Source of the DNA: Allacma fusca
Taxonomy: Eukaryota; Arthropoda; Collembola; Symphypleona; Sminthuridae
Direction: 5' to 3'
Length of the DNA stretch: 64,000 bases
NCBI GenBank assembly: GCA_947179485.1
Contig: OX359245.1
Coordinates: forward strand, 48,409,067-48,473,066
The translations under genes were made by a program, and so were the position numbers. Position 1 is the stretch's first letter; every line of letters starts with the position of its first letter. The notes beneath the pieces were generated by a model that searched no databases, was not told where the DNA came from, and was given only the letters and a program-made list of their open reading frames with translations. Positions 34,361 through 46,393 of this stretch are shown here, in pieces.

Positions 34361-36398
34361 TAAGCTAATGGGATGAAACAAATTTAATAAAATATGGAAA
34401 ACGATTTGCTAAACCCCTTGTGAATTAAATATTTGCTTATAGCTGTCCGTTAATTGTATGGACTGGATAATTGACAATTGTAAGTTTTGTTGGACAGAAG
34501 CAAGTGCTGTGACGTTGAAGCTTAATTGCTTAACTAATGCTCCTGTTTTGCTTTACGCTATTTTTCTAATTAAATACTTTAAGTTGCTACCAAAAAAATT
34601 AAATCCCAGGTGGAAGATTTTCAAACAACTATCTGGTCATAATCACCCCTGCAAAAACTGCAGCACCAGTTTTATAAAATAAATTAAATTGCCTTCAAGC
34701 CAAATTTTTATTCGTTCTTGGGTTCTTCCTTGAATAAAGATTTCTTTTTATATTTTTTCTTAAGCCATACAAGGAACCCCCCAGAAAATCTGATTTACGT
34801 TCAAGAGGTTGTTAGTGAAGAATAGCTGTAGATGTAGTGAAGACAAAACGCATAGATTTTTAACATTTTGCAGCACGTACAAGCCAACGGATTTTGTTTA
34901 CAAAATGTGCAACTTCCTTCCAAAAATTTTTGATGTAAAAATTCGAACTTCATATTTTAGATAATTTATTAAGCAGAGAAAATCAAAAATCATCTGCAGA
35001 GCAAAAATAAATTGCTAAAACGATTTGCTGTAATTCTTTCAAGATTCGGGTTTGTCGTCATTTGAACTAAAATTGGGGTAGAAAGGTAATTTCTGAGAGG
35101 AAATTGAAATCCTGCTGAATAAGTCATCGCGTTAATGTTAAGGCAAAAATTTTAAATGTTTTTAAGCGAATAATCTCTGATCCAAATTTGTATTCATTCT
35201 TTCTTGAATGAAGAATTCTATTTGATCTCTTTTTAGTAATTTAGACAATTTGACTCCAGCAATACCGAAGTTATGTTTTGACTTGTGTTACGGAGGAATA
35301 CATGTAGTGGCGTCAAAATGATCACAAACTATCTTTCTCCTCAGCTTTCCTCTTGTAAATGAATTTCCACCACCATGTCCACTGTGTTTACTGGTCATGG
35401 TCACAATTCACAACGTAGTGGTCTCCGCATATGTTTGTCTACAATATGTTTGGAAACAAAATTTGAGTAGGAATTAGAAATGTTAAAGTTTAATATTTTC
35501 AGTTTTCCTAAACTTTCAACTTTTCTCAACTTCTTGGAGCACGGAATCCGCAGTTTTTGAGTTATTGGGATGAAACAAATTTAATTAAACCTGGGAAAAG
35601 ATTTCCTGGACTCATTGAGAATTAAGTATTCCTTTATAGTTGTCCATTGTATTGGCTATGTAATTGAAGATCTTCTGTTTTTATTGGATGCAAGCTAGTG
35701 CTATGATGTTGAAGCTTAATATTTTAACTAATGCTCCTTTGCGCTATTTTTCTGATGAAATGGTTTAATTTATTTCCAGCAAAAAAATATAATCCCTGGC
35801 TGGAGATTTTAAAACTACATTCTAGCCATTATAACTCCTGTAAAATACTGCAACAACCGTCTTATAAAAAAATTAATCAAGCAAAACATTTAAATTCCTT
35901 GAAATTTTATTCTTTGAAAGGAGCTCTCTATTTTAACGTCTTTGGCAGATCAGACAGGAACTGAAAATCTTTTCAAAATTAATCCCGCTCTTCCGGAAAA
36001 ACATATTTAATGGCGTTGAAAGTCAAACGTTTTTATTATTTTGCACGTAGGATTTTGTAAGCAAAATGTGCAGCTCCCTTCAATATACTTCTGAAGTAAA
36101 ACAATTTATTTAGCAGCGAGCAGTCTACAGAGCAAAAATAAAGTTTTTAGAACGTTTTGCTGTAGTTGGATTTCATTTAGTAATTTCAGTAATTCACAAA
36201 CTTTTGGATATAGTTTGTAAAACAATATTTAAAACTACGAGGAGATAAATCTTTGAAAATTAAACATTCGTATACAGGTGTCCCTTGTATTGGCTGGATA
36301 ATTGACAATCAATGCTTCTATATTTGGCGGACAAAAGTGCTATGACGTTGAAGCTAATTATTTAACTAATGCTCCTGTTTTACTTCACGCTATTTTTA
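34360..36398. repeat. Array segment A, tandem sub-units
   Basis: Sub-units start near 34720, 35195 and 35880. Cores lie at 34836 (degraded), 35306 and 36009 (ATGGCGTTGAAAG). A piece of K recurs inside at 35330-35560. The forward frames at 34458-34682 and 35731-35964 cover the same sub-unit part but differ by frameshifts, so they are not good evidence for a gene. The segment is interrupted at 36398. Confidence 0.65.
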
Positions 36399-37703
36399 AA
36401 GCGAAGCGCTTTTGTAAATTTTCTCGTTTTTGATTTTGTCCTTCTAAAGGCTCCCGCACGGGACGAGATACAGCGACCGGACCAGCGGCAAACGATCTGT
36501 TGGGACCTGGACTTTGGAATAACGCCTTTATTTTTTCGATTTTAGAAATTTCATAAAATTTCATAAAATTTCGAAAATTCCCCGAATTTAGCTAAAAATC
36601 TAATTTGACCGCACAAACGAATTCGTTGATCACTAAAGTCGTTGAAAATACCTTTCCCACCTGAAATTTTATGAAATTTCGAAAATATCCAGAATTCACG
36701 TAAAAATCTGATTTATGCGCTCAAACGAATTTCTTGATCCCTAAAATCGTGGAGAATACCTTCCCCGCCACAAAATTCGAATTTTGATGAAATTTCGAAA
36801 CAAATCATGAAATTTTGAAAAAAATCTTCGGGTGGGAAAACTTTGAATTGACGGGACAACCTGATTTTTTATTTTGTCCTTCTGAAGGCTCGTGCACGGG
36901 ACGAGATACAACGATCGGACCAGCGGCAAACGACCTGTTGGGTCCTGGACCTGGGCATAACGCCTTTACTTTTTCAATTTTCGAAATTTCATGAAATTTC
37001 ATAAAATTTCGAAAATTCCCCGAATTTAGCTAAAAATCTGATTTAACCGCACAAACAAATTCCTTGATCACAATAATCGTGGAGAATACCTTCCCCACAA
37101 CAAAATCGAATTTTGAGGAAATTGTAAAAAAAAACATTAAATCTCGCAAAAACTTCGATTTGACGTGAAAACTTGATTTAACCACGGGAACATACTCCTT
37201 GATCACTAATCCCAAAAAAAGCTTCCCCGACACGAAATTTCGACAAATTTTGCAAAAACTCCCAATTTATGTAGAAACCAGATTTAACCACAGAAATGTA
37301 TTCCTTGATTTCCATGGACGTGGAAAATACGATCCCCTCCACGGCATTAGTGTATTGGCAACATAATAAACAAATAACACGCAGTGAAATGTCAAACTTT
37401 AAAGCTACAATTTCGTTTTCGCCACGGAAATGATTTCGATAAATAAAATACCTTCCACACAAAGACCAGGAAATAAGACTCATGATGAGAGCTGGGGATA
37501 TATTTCCCACTCAGAAATTGCACGTTCGATGATATTTTGAAAAGAGACAAAATAAACGGTTAATATATCAACCTACTTTACTCTAAACATACATTAACAA
37601 ATACCCAACCAATCAAAATTACAGCAACTTTCAATCGAGCTCACACTAGCGAGGCAGTAGCAATTCGCTTCTGTTGCAATCGATTCATCGATTGCAGTTT
37701 TGG
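36399..37703. mobile_element. 1.3-kb insertion made largely of tandem repeats
   Basis: Segment A is split here. ATTTTTA borders both sides (36392-36398, 37704-37710), a possible 7-bp duplication. The left two-thirds is a tandem pair of a unit of about 437 bp (CGGACCAGCGGCAAACGA near 36478 and again near 36915). Within and beyond it runs a shorter unit of about 110-125 bp (AATCTGATTT, then ATTCCTTGATC, then GAATACCTTCCCC) seen near 36595, 36705, 37035, 37160 and 37275. The minus-strand frames at 36741-37510 reflect this repetition (IKEYV/IKEFV, then VVKS/AVKS) and may be an old repeat protein or chance. No terminal inverted repeats. Type unknown. Confidence 0.6.
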
Positions 37704-37890
37704 ATTTTTATGATTAAATACTTTCAAGTTATTTCCAGAAAAAAAATCTCTGGCGGGAGATTCTAAAACTACTATTTGGTCATAATCACCCCTGCAAAAT
37801 ATTGCAGCACCTGTTTTTTAAAATAAATTTAATTAGGCAAAACTTTTAAAAGTTCTTCCTAGAATGAACTTTCAATTTTATCGTTTTTAG
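37704..37890. repeat. Array segment A, fragment
   Basis: A resumes with TGATTAAATACTTTCAAGTT at 37710 and runs to the next insertion, whose duplication TTTTTAG is at 37884-37890. Confidence 0.65.
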
Positions 37891-38316
37891 GGTGGCGTCA
37901 GCCCCCTAGTAAAATAGCCTTGTCCGTACGTCCGTGTGTCCCTCCGCAAGATTACGCAAAAACTACTGAACCGATTTCAATGAAATTTTTTATGGACATT
38001 ACTTGTCTCAAAATAAGGCTGAATGCGTATTTGGTTGAAATCCGCCAAATAGTTTTTCCGAAAACAATTCTTGAAATTTTGGACTTTATGTCAAATGACA
38101 GTTATCTCTAAAACTACTGAATCGATTTCAATGAAACTTTTTGTGAATATTGCGTATGTAAGTAGTAATGACTACTGGATATGTCGTTGAAATTGGTCGA
38201 ATAGTTTTTTCGAAAAAAAATCTTGAAATTTCGAAAAAAAACGAAAATTTAACGAACTTTGACGGCGGTGGCTGACGCCACCCTACGCGAAGCCTCAAAC
38301 TATCGCGTAGCGATGA
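37891..38316. mobile_element. Short inverted-end element, about 430 bp
   Basis: TTTTTAG flanks the insert (37884-37890 and 38317-38323); the paralog at 30108-30130 lacks it. TAGGGTGGCGTCAGCC (37888-37903) is mirrored by GGCTGACGCCACCCTA (38270-38285), 16 bp perfect; a further tail with CTATCGCGTAGCGAT lies outside the right repeat. Internally AAACTACTGAACCGATTTCA (37960) recurs as AAACTACTGAATCGATTTCA (38111). The forward frame at 37920-38111 crosses these. Superfamily unknown. Confidence 0.7.
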
Positions 38317-38676
38317 TTTTTAGTATATCAAGTAACAAGTTGATAAACTAACACACAATCGGGTTGAAATTATAGTCAATGTTGAGGTGGTTATTATGGA
38401 AAAATACATGCAGTGGCGTTAAAACACACACTTTTTTAACATATTGCAGGCAAAAGCCATCAAAATTTGTATACAAAATGTGCAACCCTCTTGTACTAAT
38501 TTCTGAAGTAAACCAATTTATTTAGCAGCGAACAGGAAAACACATCTACAGAGTCAAAATAAAGTTGATTTAAAACTGTTTGCTGTAATTCTTTCAGAAT
38601 TCGGATTTATCTGCATTTAAACTATAATTGGATAGTTCAGTTATTTTTTCTTACAAATATATTACTTCGTATTATG
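38317..38676. repeat. Array segment A, continuation
   Basis: Resumes with TTTTTAGTATATCAAGTAAC at 38317; core AGTGGCGTTAAAACAC at 38412. Ends at the hAT duplication GTATTATG (38669-38676). Confidence 0.7.
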
Positions 38677-39657
38677 TAGAGCTTCCTTCGGGTTTCCGAA
38701 ATCCCGAAGTTCCGTGTTCGGAAACGGAACGGAACACTTTCGGAACATTCTATTTGGTTCCGTCATTGAATCGGGACAAAACCGGAACATGAGCACTTGT
38801 ACCGATAATATTGGGACCAGGACGGTTCAGAGCATCGGAACGAAAAATGTCCCATATAATTTATGTCATCGGAAAGCGGAATTGTTCTATTCCGTTCCGA
38901 ACCGATCCCGGTACAATTTCTGAAGTGTCGCGCCATCGTTCAACTAGAATGGAAACATATTTCTTATCGCACTGGCTTGTAGGCAGTTTTTTGCCAAAAT
39001 AACGAAATTGGATGAACACAGATTCAATTTACGCAAATGCTTATATGTAATGCGAGTATCGTTTTCCATGAAAATCAACAGAATAACTAATTTTGTTTAA
39101 TAAACATGGGCATGGGCGATTTTTCTCGAAATGAAAATTCTGAAATCGAAATTATTAGCAGTAACGAAGCAAGCTTGCAGGAAATTAACACTGTTAGGCC
39201 ATTGAAATATACACGCTACAAATATTTATTACTAAAAAATAATTAATAATAATTATATAATGCTGCACAGCAGTTCTTTTTATATGGCCTAATTATTATT
39301 AAATATTATTTTATATAATTAAATAATAGCATTCCCTAGCATCCAATCTATTAAAAGTATATCATGTATATGTATTAAGTTGCCAGTAATTTGTACACGC
39401 ATTTCACGTATATGTTGTGAACAATTCCGGGATATTTCGGAACGGAACGGGTTCGGAACGGAAAAACTAGCATATTAAGGAACGGAACACAACCTGTAAC
39501 GGAAAAAATACTTTACTCCTGTGTTTCGAACGGTGTCAGTTCAAATGTTCCGATGTCCCGACAGCCGGAACGGAACCGGGACCAATATTATTTGTAGGTT
39601 TCGGAACGGAACGGAATTTCCTACGGAACAGAAATGTTGAACACATTGGAAGCTCTA
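38677..39657. mobile_element. hAT-type element, 981 bp
   Basis: Inverted ends TAGAGCTTCC (38677-38686) and complement (39648-39657) are perfect over 10 bp. The target duplication GTATTATG is perfect (38669-38676, 39658-39665). Subterminal regions are filled with GGAACGGAAC-type repeats. The frames at 38714-39002 lie within these. The middle, 39000-39400, is very AT-rich with no transposase that I recognise. Confidence 0.92.
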
Positions 39658-40910
39658 GTATTATGTGTGTATAGTAAAGACGCGTTTTAAGGCAGAAATA
39701 ATGCCGAAGGAAGAATGATTAGGAAAGTATGACAATGTTCCCACAAATAATCTAAACTTCATTTGAATATTTGAAAACAATTCAAAATTTTAGAGCTTAA
39801 ATTTTCAAAAATATCGGTGAGTGTTTACTATTTAGACCTCGAATACTTGGTATATTTTAGCGGTACTTTGGTAGTACCGAGTACATAAAAGTACTTGAAT
39901 TTTCACTGGGAATACGCCTATGGAACATAAAGCATGGTCAGTGAGGTAAACGTGCTTCGAAATCCAGAATTTTTAAAATGATAATTTTTAATTGCACCGA
40001 AATTTTAATAATATTGTAATAAAAATTGTAGTATTAATTTCGTTTATTTTTGATTTACGCAGTGATCTTTAACTAGAATTATTACAGATACTCCCTTGTC
40101 AACTCCTCATCATGGAAGTGACGCTAGCTAATGAAATTTATTTTAATAGATTTTAAATGCAATTTTGTTGTGTACATTCCAGCCTTCCTAAAACGTGCAC
40201 ATCGGCTAAAAATATATCTTAAATACCCCATCAACAGTTCAATATTTGTGGAAATATTCATTAAAAGTATTCCCGAAAATTCGACCTGTGCTGAACAAGG
40301 CTATACAAAATATCAGCGACGTTGTAACTAACGGAGTCTAACAATGGCTATATTTTGGGTTAAGGTAAAGGCATGTACACAAGTTGCTTTCGATTTGAAA
40401 GTGCTTTAATGCGTTCAATTTTTAAGAAAAGCAATCCTTGAACTTTGAAGTAGAATGATGGACAAAAATTTGAAAATATCGTAAAAGATTTCCAAACTTT
40501 TGGAGCAATTCAATGTTGCTTTTTATCAAACTTGGTTGTGTAAGATAACGAGGTACTAAATTGTTTCTTCATAATTTTTGTTTACCATCATTCTAATAAA
40601 CTTGAAGCAATTAAACAACTTTTGGAACGCAGGGAGCAAAATTTAAAGTGGCGTCGATGCTTACCGACCTTTATCCCATTTATATTTAATGAAATTTGCA
40701 GAATTATTTAATGAAATTAAATTTGCAGAATCGTTCTACAAATAGCCTGCGTTTGCGTATCAGATCTCGATATCTCGAATACATCATTTTTTACCACATT
40801 TGTTTCACGCTTACGAGCGCCCGACATTCAAAAATATTTAAATAAACGTAAAAACTAAAAATTTAAAAGAAGTTCAATGATTTTATTTTCTACGTTTTAT
40901 TGGCGGATTA
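39658..40910. repeat. Array segments A (tail), J and a diverged D
   Basis: About 39666-39860 is the A tail (cf. 30420-30590), 39860-40270 is J (cf. 2500-2910), and 40330-40900 is a diverged D with core AGTGGCGTCGATGC at 40648. The frame at 40131-40331 crosses the J-D junction. Confidence 0.6.
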
Positions 40911-42207
40911 ATTTGTCAGGAGTGACTTTTCAATTATGAGTTTTAAATATCATTTGTTGGTTCCATGATTTTAATTAATAGAGATTGGAATGTTATTATG
41001 AATCGCTTAAGCTTGAACTTAAGTCTAGCTTGGAATACTTGCTTGAAATTAAAGATTGCTACGCAATCGGAATTTTAAACTATCACTTGACTCCCAATAT
41101 AAAAAATCATCATAACCTTATCCAAACAAGATCACCGGAAACCGGAATCATATTTCTGATCCCAGGAACAATCTTGGCTTAAATAAATATACAGAACTCA
41201 AGGTTTCATTGCAAGTGGCGTTGAATCTGTATTTTTTATTAAATCCTCTAACAATCTTACAATGTAACTTTAATGAGTATCACGGAATTTTAAAAAGTGC
41301 AATTTCTTTTCTAACACAAACCTTGCTAGATTCAATTTAATAAATACAGCTTCTCCCCCGACACCGACTATTATGTTCTTTTTAGTGATTCATCTGAAAA
41401 TTCAAAATGTGCGGAACAAGTCTGAGCAAAATAAAAAGAAATGTTGTAACTTACACTGTCAAACAACTGGAGAATTATGGTTTAAGGTAAAGGTGTTCGC
41501 AATTTGCTGTGGATTTAATTGTTGTTAATGCTTTCAGTTTTTAAGTAAGGTTTAGGATCCTTGAATTTTGAACTAGGTTGAAGAAAAAAATTTTGAAAAT
41601 GTCAGAAAAAAATTTAAAAAATTTTGAAGTAATTCAGTATTGTCTTTTATCAAACCTTGTTGTGTAGACTAAACAGGTACCAACTGTTTCTTCCTAATTT
41701 TTCAATAACACTGCCCAGACAAGATTACGACCCATAATTTGCAACCTACGGTGCAAAATTTCAAGTGGCATGGATCATAATTGACCTTAAACAAATTATA
41801 ACAATCAAGCTTCGTACTGTGTATTGTCTTTTAGAGTTTAATACTTGAAATTGTTTTGAATCACAATTTGTAGTAGTATATATTAGCACGGTGCTGAAAA
41901 GGTCATCGTTTATTTTTTCCACAGTAGGAAAATCGGAAACAATTTGCAGTAACCAAGGATGTGGAACATTCCCTGATGAAATAATGGTTACACTACTGTA
42001 AACATATTCTAATTGGCCCTTAAAAAATTATTTATTCCTGCTATACTCCAATCCAGTATAAATACCTTAATTTTAATGTGCAATTAATTTATTAATTCAA
42101 ATTATTTTTAATGAAAGAAAATTGTTCCATGTAGACTCGCAACATTTCTAGCGTGCGTTGGTGTATCAAATCTTGAAGACATTATTTTCTACCAGATTGT
42201 TTTTTTT
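40910..42207. repeat. Array segment G, then D copy 3, left part
   Basis: G at 40915-41220 leads into D as at 4440-5000. The D core is degraded (AGTGGCATGGATC at 41763). About 42090-42115 is the empty site for the pogo-like MITE. D is recognisable up to TCTACCAGATT near 42206 and continues at 49838 after the LTR-bounded insert. Confidence 0.75.
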
Positions 42208-42243
42208 TCAGATTTTAACAGTATATTTATTGCATGGTCCTAC

Positions 42244-42280
42244 ACTGTCACATCTGACATTTTTGGTGGAGGCTGCGTGG
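42244..42280 (+). other. 5' LTR end and primer-binding-like site
   Basis: ACTGTCACATCTGACA (42244-42259) repeats the last 16 bases of the 3' LTR exactly. Four T later comes TGGTGGAGGCTGCGTGG (42264-42280), which starts with the TGG expected of a site pairing with a tRNA 3' CCA end. I could not match it to a particular tRNA from memory, so the assignment is tentative. Confidence 0.45.
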
Positions 42281-44101
42281 CTTTCCCCCTCTGCCCTAAC
42301 ACGCTAGCGAGTGCTCAGCGAGTACTCCAGCTTCCCAGGACGCGTCTCATTCCGCCCCGGTAACAGCACGGCTCTCAGCAGCAGAAGCAGCGTGACCATT
42401 GGCTACACCATATATGCAGCCATTTGTTTCTTCTCTCCACGCCGTCCTCTGTGCCCAGCGGTAGTGAAAGCCGGCTCACCACGCCGTGAACGACTCATCT
42501 CTGGATCTCCGGCTCTTCGCGAATTTTATTTTCTGGACAGTTGTGAATTTTCCCAATTTCAGTGGTATCGAACATTGATCTTTTCTGTAATTACGTGGAA
42601 CTTACGTGCAATTTTGAACTGAACTGAACTATTGTGAACACAGTGTTGGTAAATCATTTTCAAAATTAATTTTGGAATTACGTTTTGGAAACCCAGGTAA
42701 GGTGAATGTATCCAATTTTTCTCTCTCTCACATCTACTTGTCACTGAATTCATTTTGCCGATTCCCCTTCAGTTTTGGGTAAAATACGATTTTTTTGAGT
42801 ATCTCATCTCCTAAGGTGAAATTTTGAGTCATTTAGTCAGCCATAAATTTTTCCGTAATTTAATGATTTAATTGATTTATTGATACTGATTTCATTTATA
42901 ATCTGGACTATTTTCCCCCTCTCATACTCTTATTTCGGTGTAATTGTTTTGTCGAAATTTTGAGTATTTTGGAGTAACAATTGCCTTCAGAAAATTAATT
43001 TCAGTCCTATTTAATATTTTGGGACAGGCACGCCGCGACCACGCCGTTCTTTTGATGAGTATTTCAGTGAATTCTAAAGTTAGGGTCATATTACCAAAGC
43101 CCTGTAATTTACAATCGTATTTTGAACCGGTTCTTTTTCTCATTAACTTGTGGGGATAATTATTTTTCAAATTTATTCGACATTTTTGAAACATTTGGCT
43201 TGGTCTCAAGTTGCCCCTCCAGCTCACTAGCTGCTATCATCTCACACGGCGTGTCTACACACGGTGGAAAGACCTTACAATTGTGGCTTATAGTTTTGGA
43301 CCGATTTTCTAGTCTCATTGTCCATTCCAATTTCAAATAATTTTGGAATTCATGCTTGAATTTCAGAACATTCGGATTTCAGTTTGGGAACTTTTTCTGA
43401 GCTCTATTACGACCTATAATATTCACTACGGAGTTAAATTTGGCCCTTGATAGGAAAAGACTTACAATTGCACTTTACTCCTTTTGGAGTTATTTTCGCT
43501 CCATTTTTTTATTCCCTCATCCACCCATTTACAGTTTCTTCCGAATTTCCACTTTCAAAATTTCAGCTTATTTTGAAGCGTGGCATATTTATTTTTGGAT
43601 TAATTTTGAATCTCAAATTACTCTGGCCATTTCTTTTGACCGCGCTGATGGAAGACCTTTCATTTTGGTTTCATTATTATTTTTGAAAAATTCTACAGTC
43701 TCACGTTGCCCCTTCAAAATAATTCTTGAAATTATTGAACTTATTGCATTTTGGGCTCCCACATACTTTCATCCAGTGTCCATACGCTAGGAAGGCCTTA
43801 CTACTGCAATTTCATTTTTGCGACTAATTTTTACCACTGAATCTCATAACCTGTTACGACTGATTATTATTATTCGAATAATCATTTTGAAGTAATTTTT
43901 TGTGTGACCCGTCTCATAATACCCCAGCGTATTATTATTAATTCAAATCATCTTGCTTACTGTATACTTTCCATCAGTCACTCTATCCCACTGAGTTATA
44001 TGTCTCTGGCATTGGAATTTATTTTTGAGTTTAGTCTATTCTTCCAAATTCCAATTTTTGAAATTTAGGAAGAACACAGTCATCCATTATAACTCTTTTA
44101 A
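42281..44101 (+). other. Leader and possible intron of the LTR-bounded element
   Basis: 42281-42560 is notably GC-rich for this window. A consensus donor CAG|GTAAGG is at 42694-42702 and a plausible acceptor (pyrimidine-rich, then GTGCAG) ends at 44112, immediately before the repeat protein frame; together they would define an intron of 1,416 bp. Between them a degenerate phrase recurs (GGAAAGACCTTACAATTG near 43267, GGAAAAGACTTACAATTGCA near 43453, GGAAGGCCTTACTACTGCA near 43790), suggesting old local duplications. Frames at 42311-42622, 42922-43340 and 43440-43790 overlap on both strands and use no convincing starts. Confidence 0.4.
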
Positions 44102-46393
44102 TTACTGTGCAGTGGTATAGTCCGTATACCTACCTGCAGTCCCAATATACCGGATACTTCCAAAGCTTTAATTTTGGACGTAATTCCCAATGTAGCTTTA
44201 CCTTATCAAACACTCGTAATTGGAGAAGAAATAATTTCTCCTCCTGCTAGTACTCAGATTACATTAGTCAGTACACCTAGTGCTACTGAAGCTTTAATTC
44301 CCGTGGTACCCAAAGTTACTTCGCCTATACCAATACAATTTCCTGATAGAGAAATTATTTCTCCTCCTGCTGTAATTACGTTGACGGAAATACCTAGTGT
44401 AAAGGATACTTCTAAAGCGTTAAATTCCAAAGTGCTTCCCAATGTCACTTTGCCCTTACAAACTGAGAAAGCAATAATTTCACCTATTGCCGTTAATAAT
44501 CCAACTACAATAGCCAACGTATTAGATATTATAGCTCCTTTCACGTCTGAAGTAATTAATGTTGCTTCACCCCTGAAATCCCATGTCACTAAAAAAGAAA
44601 TAATTTCTCCTCCAGTCATTAGTAATCAGCTTACAATTACTAATGATCCAGATGCTCCCACAACTTTGATCTCAGACGTAACAACAGTTGCTTCGCCTCA
44701 ACTAACCAAATCTATTGAGAGAGAACTCGGTCAAGTCCACAGGACTTCCAGCCACTCCGCATCTTTTTATACAAGTCATGGAGAGTACAATTACTTCTAC
44801 TCCCGTTCGTATCCCTCCTTCAATATTTAATGTGCAGGAAGTTTACAACACACACCAATTCTGCGAAGCTCCGAGATACTTTACCCCTAATTGTACATAA
44901 TATTGAGGCGGAAAAGATTTTGACCAATACGGATTGTAGTACGTTAACTGGTACTAATTTTCAAATACCCACCGTGGAAGTCATTTCTCCTTCTACTAGT
45001 TCTGAGAGTATCGAACTCTCGTCGGTATTGCCCAATCCATTCTTGTCACCTCCAAAGTCAGAGGCGACTACCGTTAATTCACAGGTACAATGTAATAATC
45101 AAATATTTTCTTGTCCTCCGGAACTAACCGTACCAGACATTATGATAGCATCTCCAGGTCCCCATAAAGTAATTTCTTCTCCATCTGACTCATTTGATTT
45201 TGTAACTCCAATTTGCCCCAAAACTGCTCGGCTGAGTGATTGGGATGATAAATGATATGCGAATTTATCCCCTATAATTAAACCCCATTATGGTGAACAC
45301 AGTATCCGCCAGCCCAGTTAAAAGTTACGCACAGGCAGTTAGCCCTGTACCCGATTTTTTCAAACCCGCCCATACTCCAACCCATAAATTAGGTTCTGAC
45401 ACGGCGACTCTTAAGCTCGTCGCTCCCGTTAAGACTTACGCTAAAGTGGTAAGTCTGAATGCTAATACTTTAAATACTGGCAAATCTTCCCTATCACCAG
45501 TATGTTCCGTCAAAACAGATCATGATTCTGTTACACATTCAACCAAGCCACCTGAGTTTCCTGAAGGTGCTTCTTCATTTATTAGTACCTCTGAAACAAT
45601 GAATATTAAATCTCCACTGACTACTAATCCAATCAGTCCTGTAAATAAAAATTTAACTCAGACTTACGCTCAAGCCGTAACTCCAAGTAGGGTTACAGTA
45701 ACTAGCCCTACTTATACTCAATCTGTGACTCATCTTATGAGTCCAATATTAACTACCTCTGACTCCTCTTTAACGGCTTCACATAAAATTTTGATGCCAG
45801 CGGCAGAGGGTACAAATACTTTATTAAAAAGTGCAAATAGTAATATTTTCCCTCTTATACAGCATTTCCCTACTGATCGACCAATCAATCCTTCCATTGA
45901 CCGGGACGGTCAATGCCCATTGCCGGGGGGAAGGGCAGCAGAGTCCAATCCTTGGAAGAGAGTGGACTACCTACTGTTGGCCGAGTGTTTATTAAAAATC
46001 CCCCAAGGACAATTGCGGAAACTCCGCCTCCTGAATTTCAGAAGAGTCCTACAAGTAATCCCATTCCCAAGGATGCTCACATAAAGGGACATCATGAGGA
46101 AAAATCCAAGTCCACGACGACTCCACATGTCCACCATCATTGGTCTCCAGTGGATCTACTTAAAAAAGTCTGGGAGAGGTAGAAAAAAGAAAATGACTAC
46201 CTCTTCAATTCCTGAAATGGAATTAAATTTCATTCCTGCCCGTCCTGCAGCCATGGCAGTTGCACATCAAAATTATAGAGGGAGCCCTCAAGCCTCCGAA
46301 GTTAGGCCCACGGAGCCTCGGCGTGGTGGTCGCCAGAGGACGCAGACGATTCCTCATCAAGCCCCTGACTTTAGGAAAAAGAAAAAAAAATGA
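44102..46393 (+). pseudogene. Pro/Ser/Thr-rich repeat protein, several frameshifts
   Basis: Not a family I recognise. The frame opens at 44102 and changes phase at about 44720, 44870, 45270, 45930 and 46170, so the gene is broken unless small introns are hidden. The first part is about four and a half copies of a unit of about 41 residues with motif EEIISPP or EIISPP (nt 44226, 44350, 44470 as AIISPI, 44595); VEVISPS follows at 44980. A middle part repeats K-S/T-Y-A-Q/K-A/V-V three times (residues SPVKSYAQAV, APVKTYAKVV, LTQTYAQAV; nt 45313, 45427, 45661). The tail is strongly basic (RRGGRQRTQ, then a Lys run to 46390). No RNA-binding knuckle or enzyme motif. A disordered, nucleic-acid-binding Gag-like role is conceivable but only inferred. 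Its position behind the leader fits a first gene of the element. Confidence 0.5.

Noticed and set aside
34458..35964. Forward frames in segment A sub-units (34458-34682 and 35731-35964)
   Set aside because: The two cover the same sub-unit region, but comparison shows frameshifting indels, unlike the phase-preserving minus-strand frames.
42311..42622. 103-residue frame in the GC-rich leader
   Set aside because: It has no ATG at its beginning, crosses the leader before the splice donor, and shows no family features.
43440..43790. 116-residue forward frame rich in Phe, Ile and Trp
   Set aside because: It overlaps a second forward frame of similar size, lies in the presumed intron of the LTR-bounded element, and looks like translated AT-rich DNA without any motif.
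44254..44619. 121-residue minus-strand frame
   Set aside because: It is the antisense shadow of the 41-residue repeat units; its regularity follows from the sense repeats.
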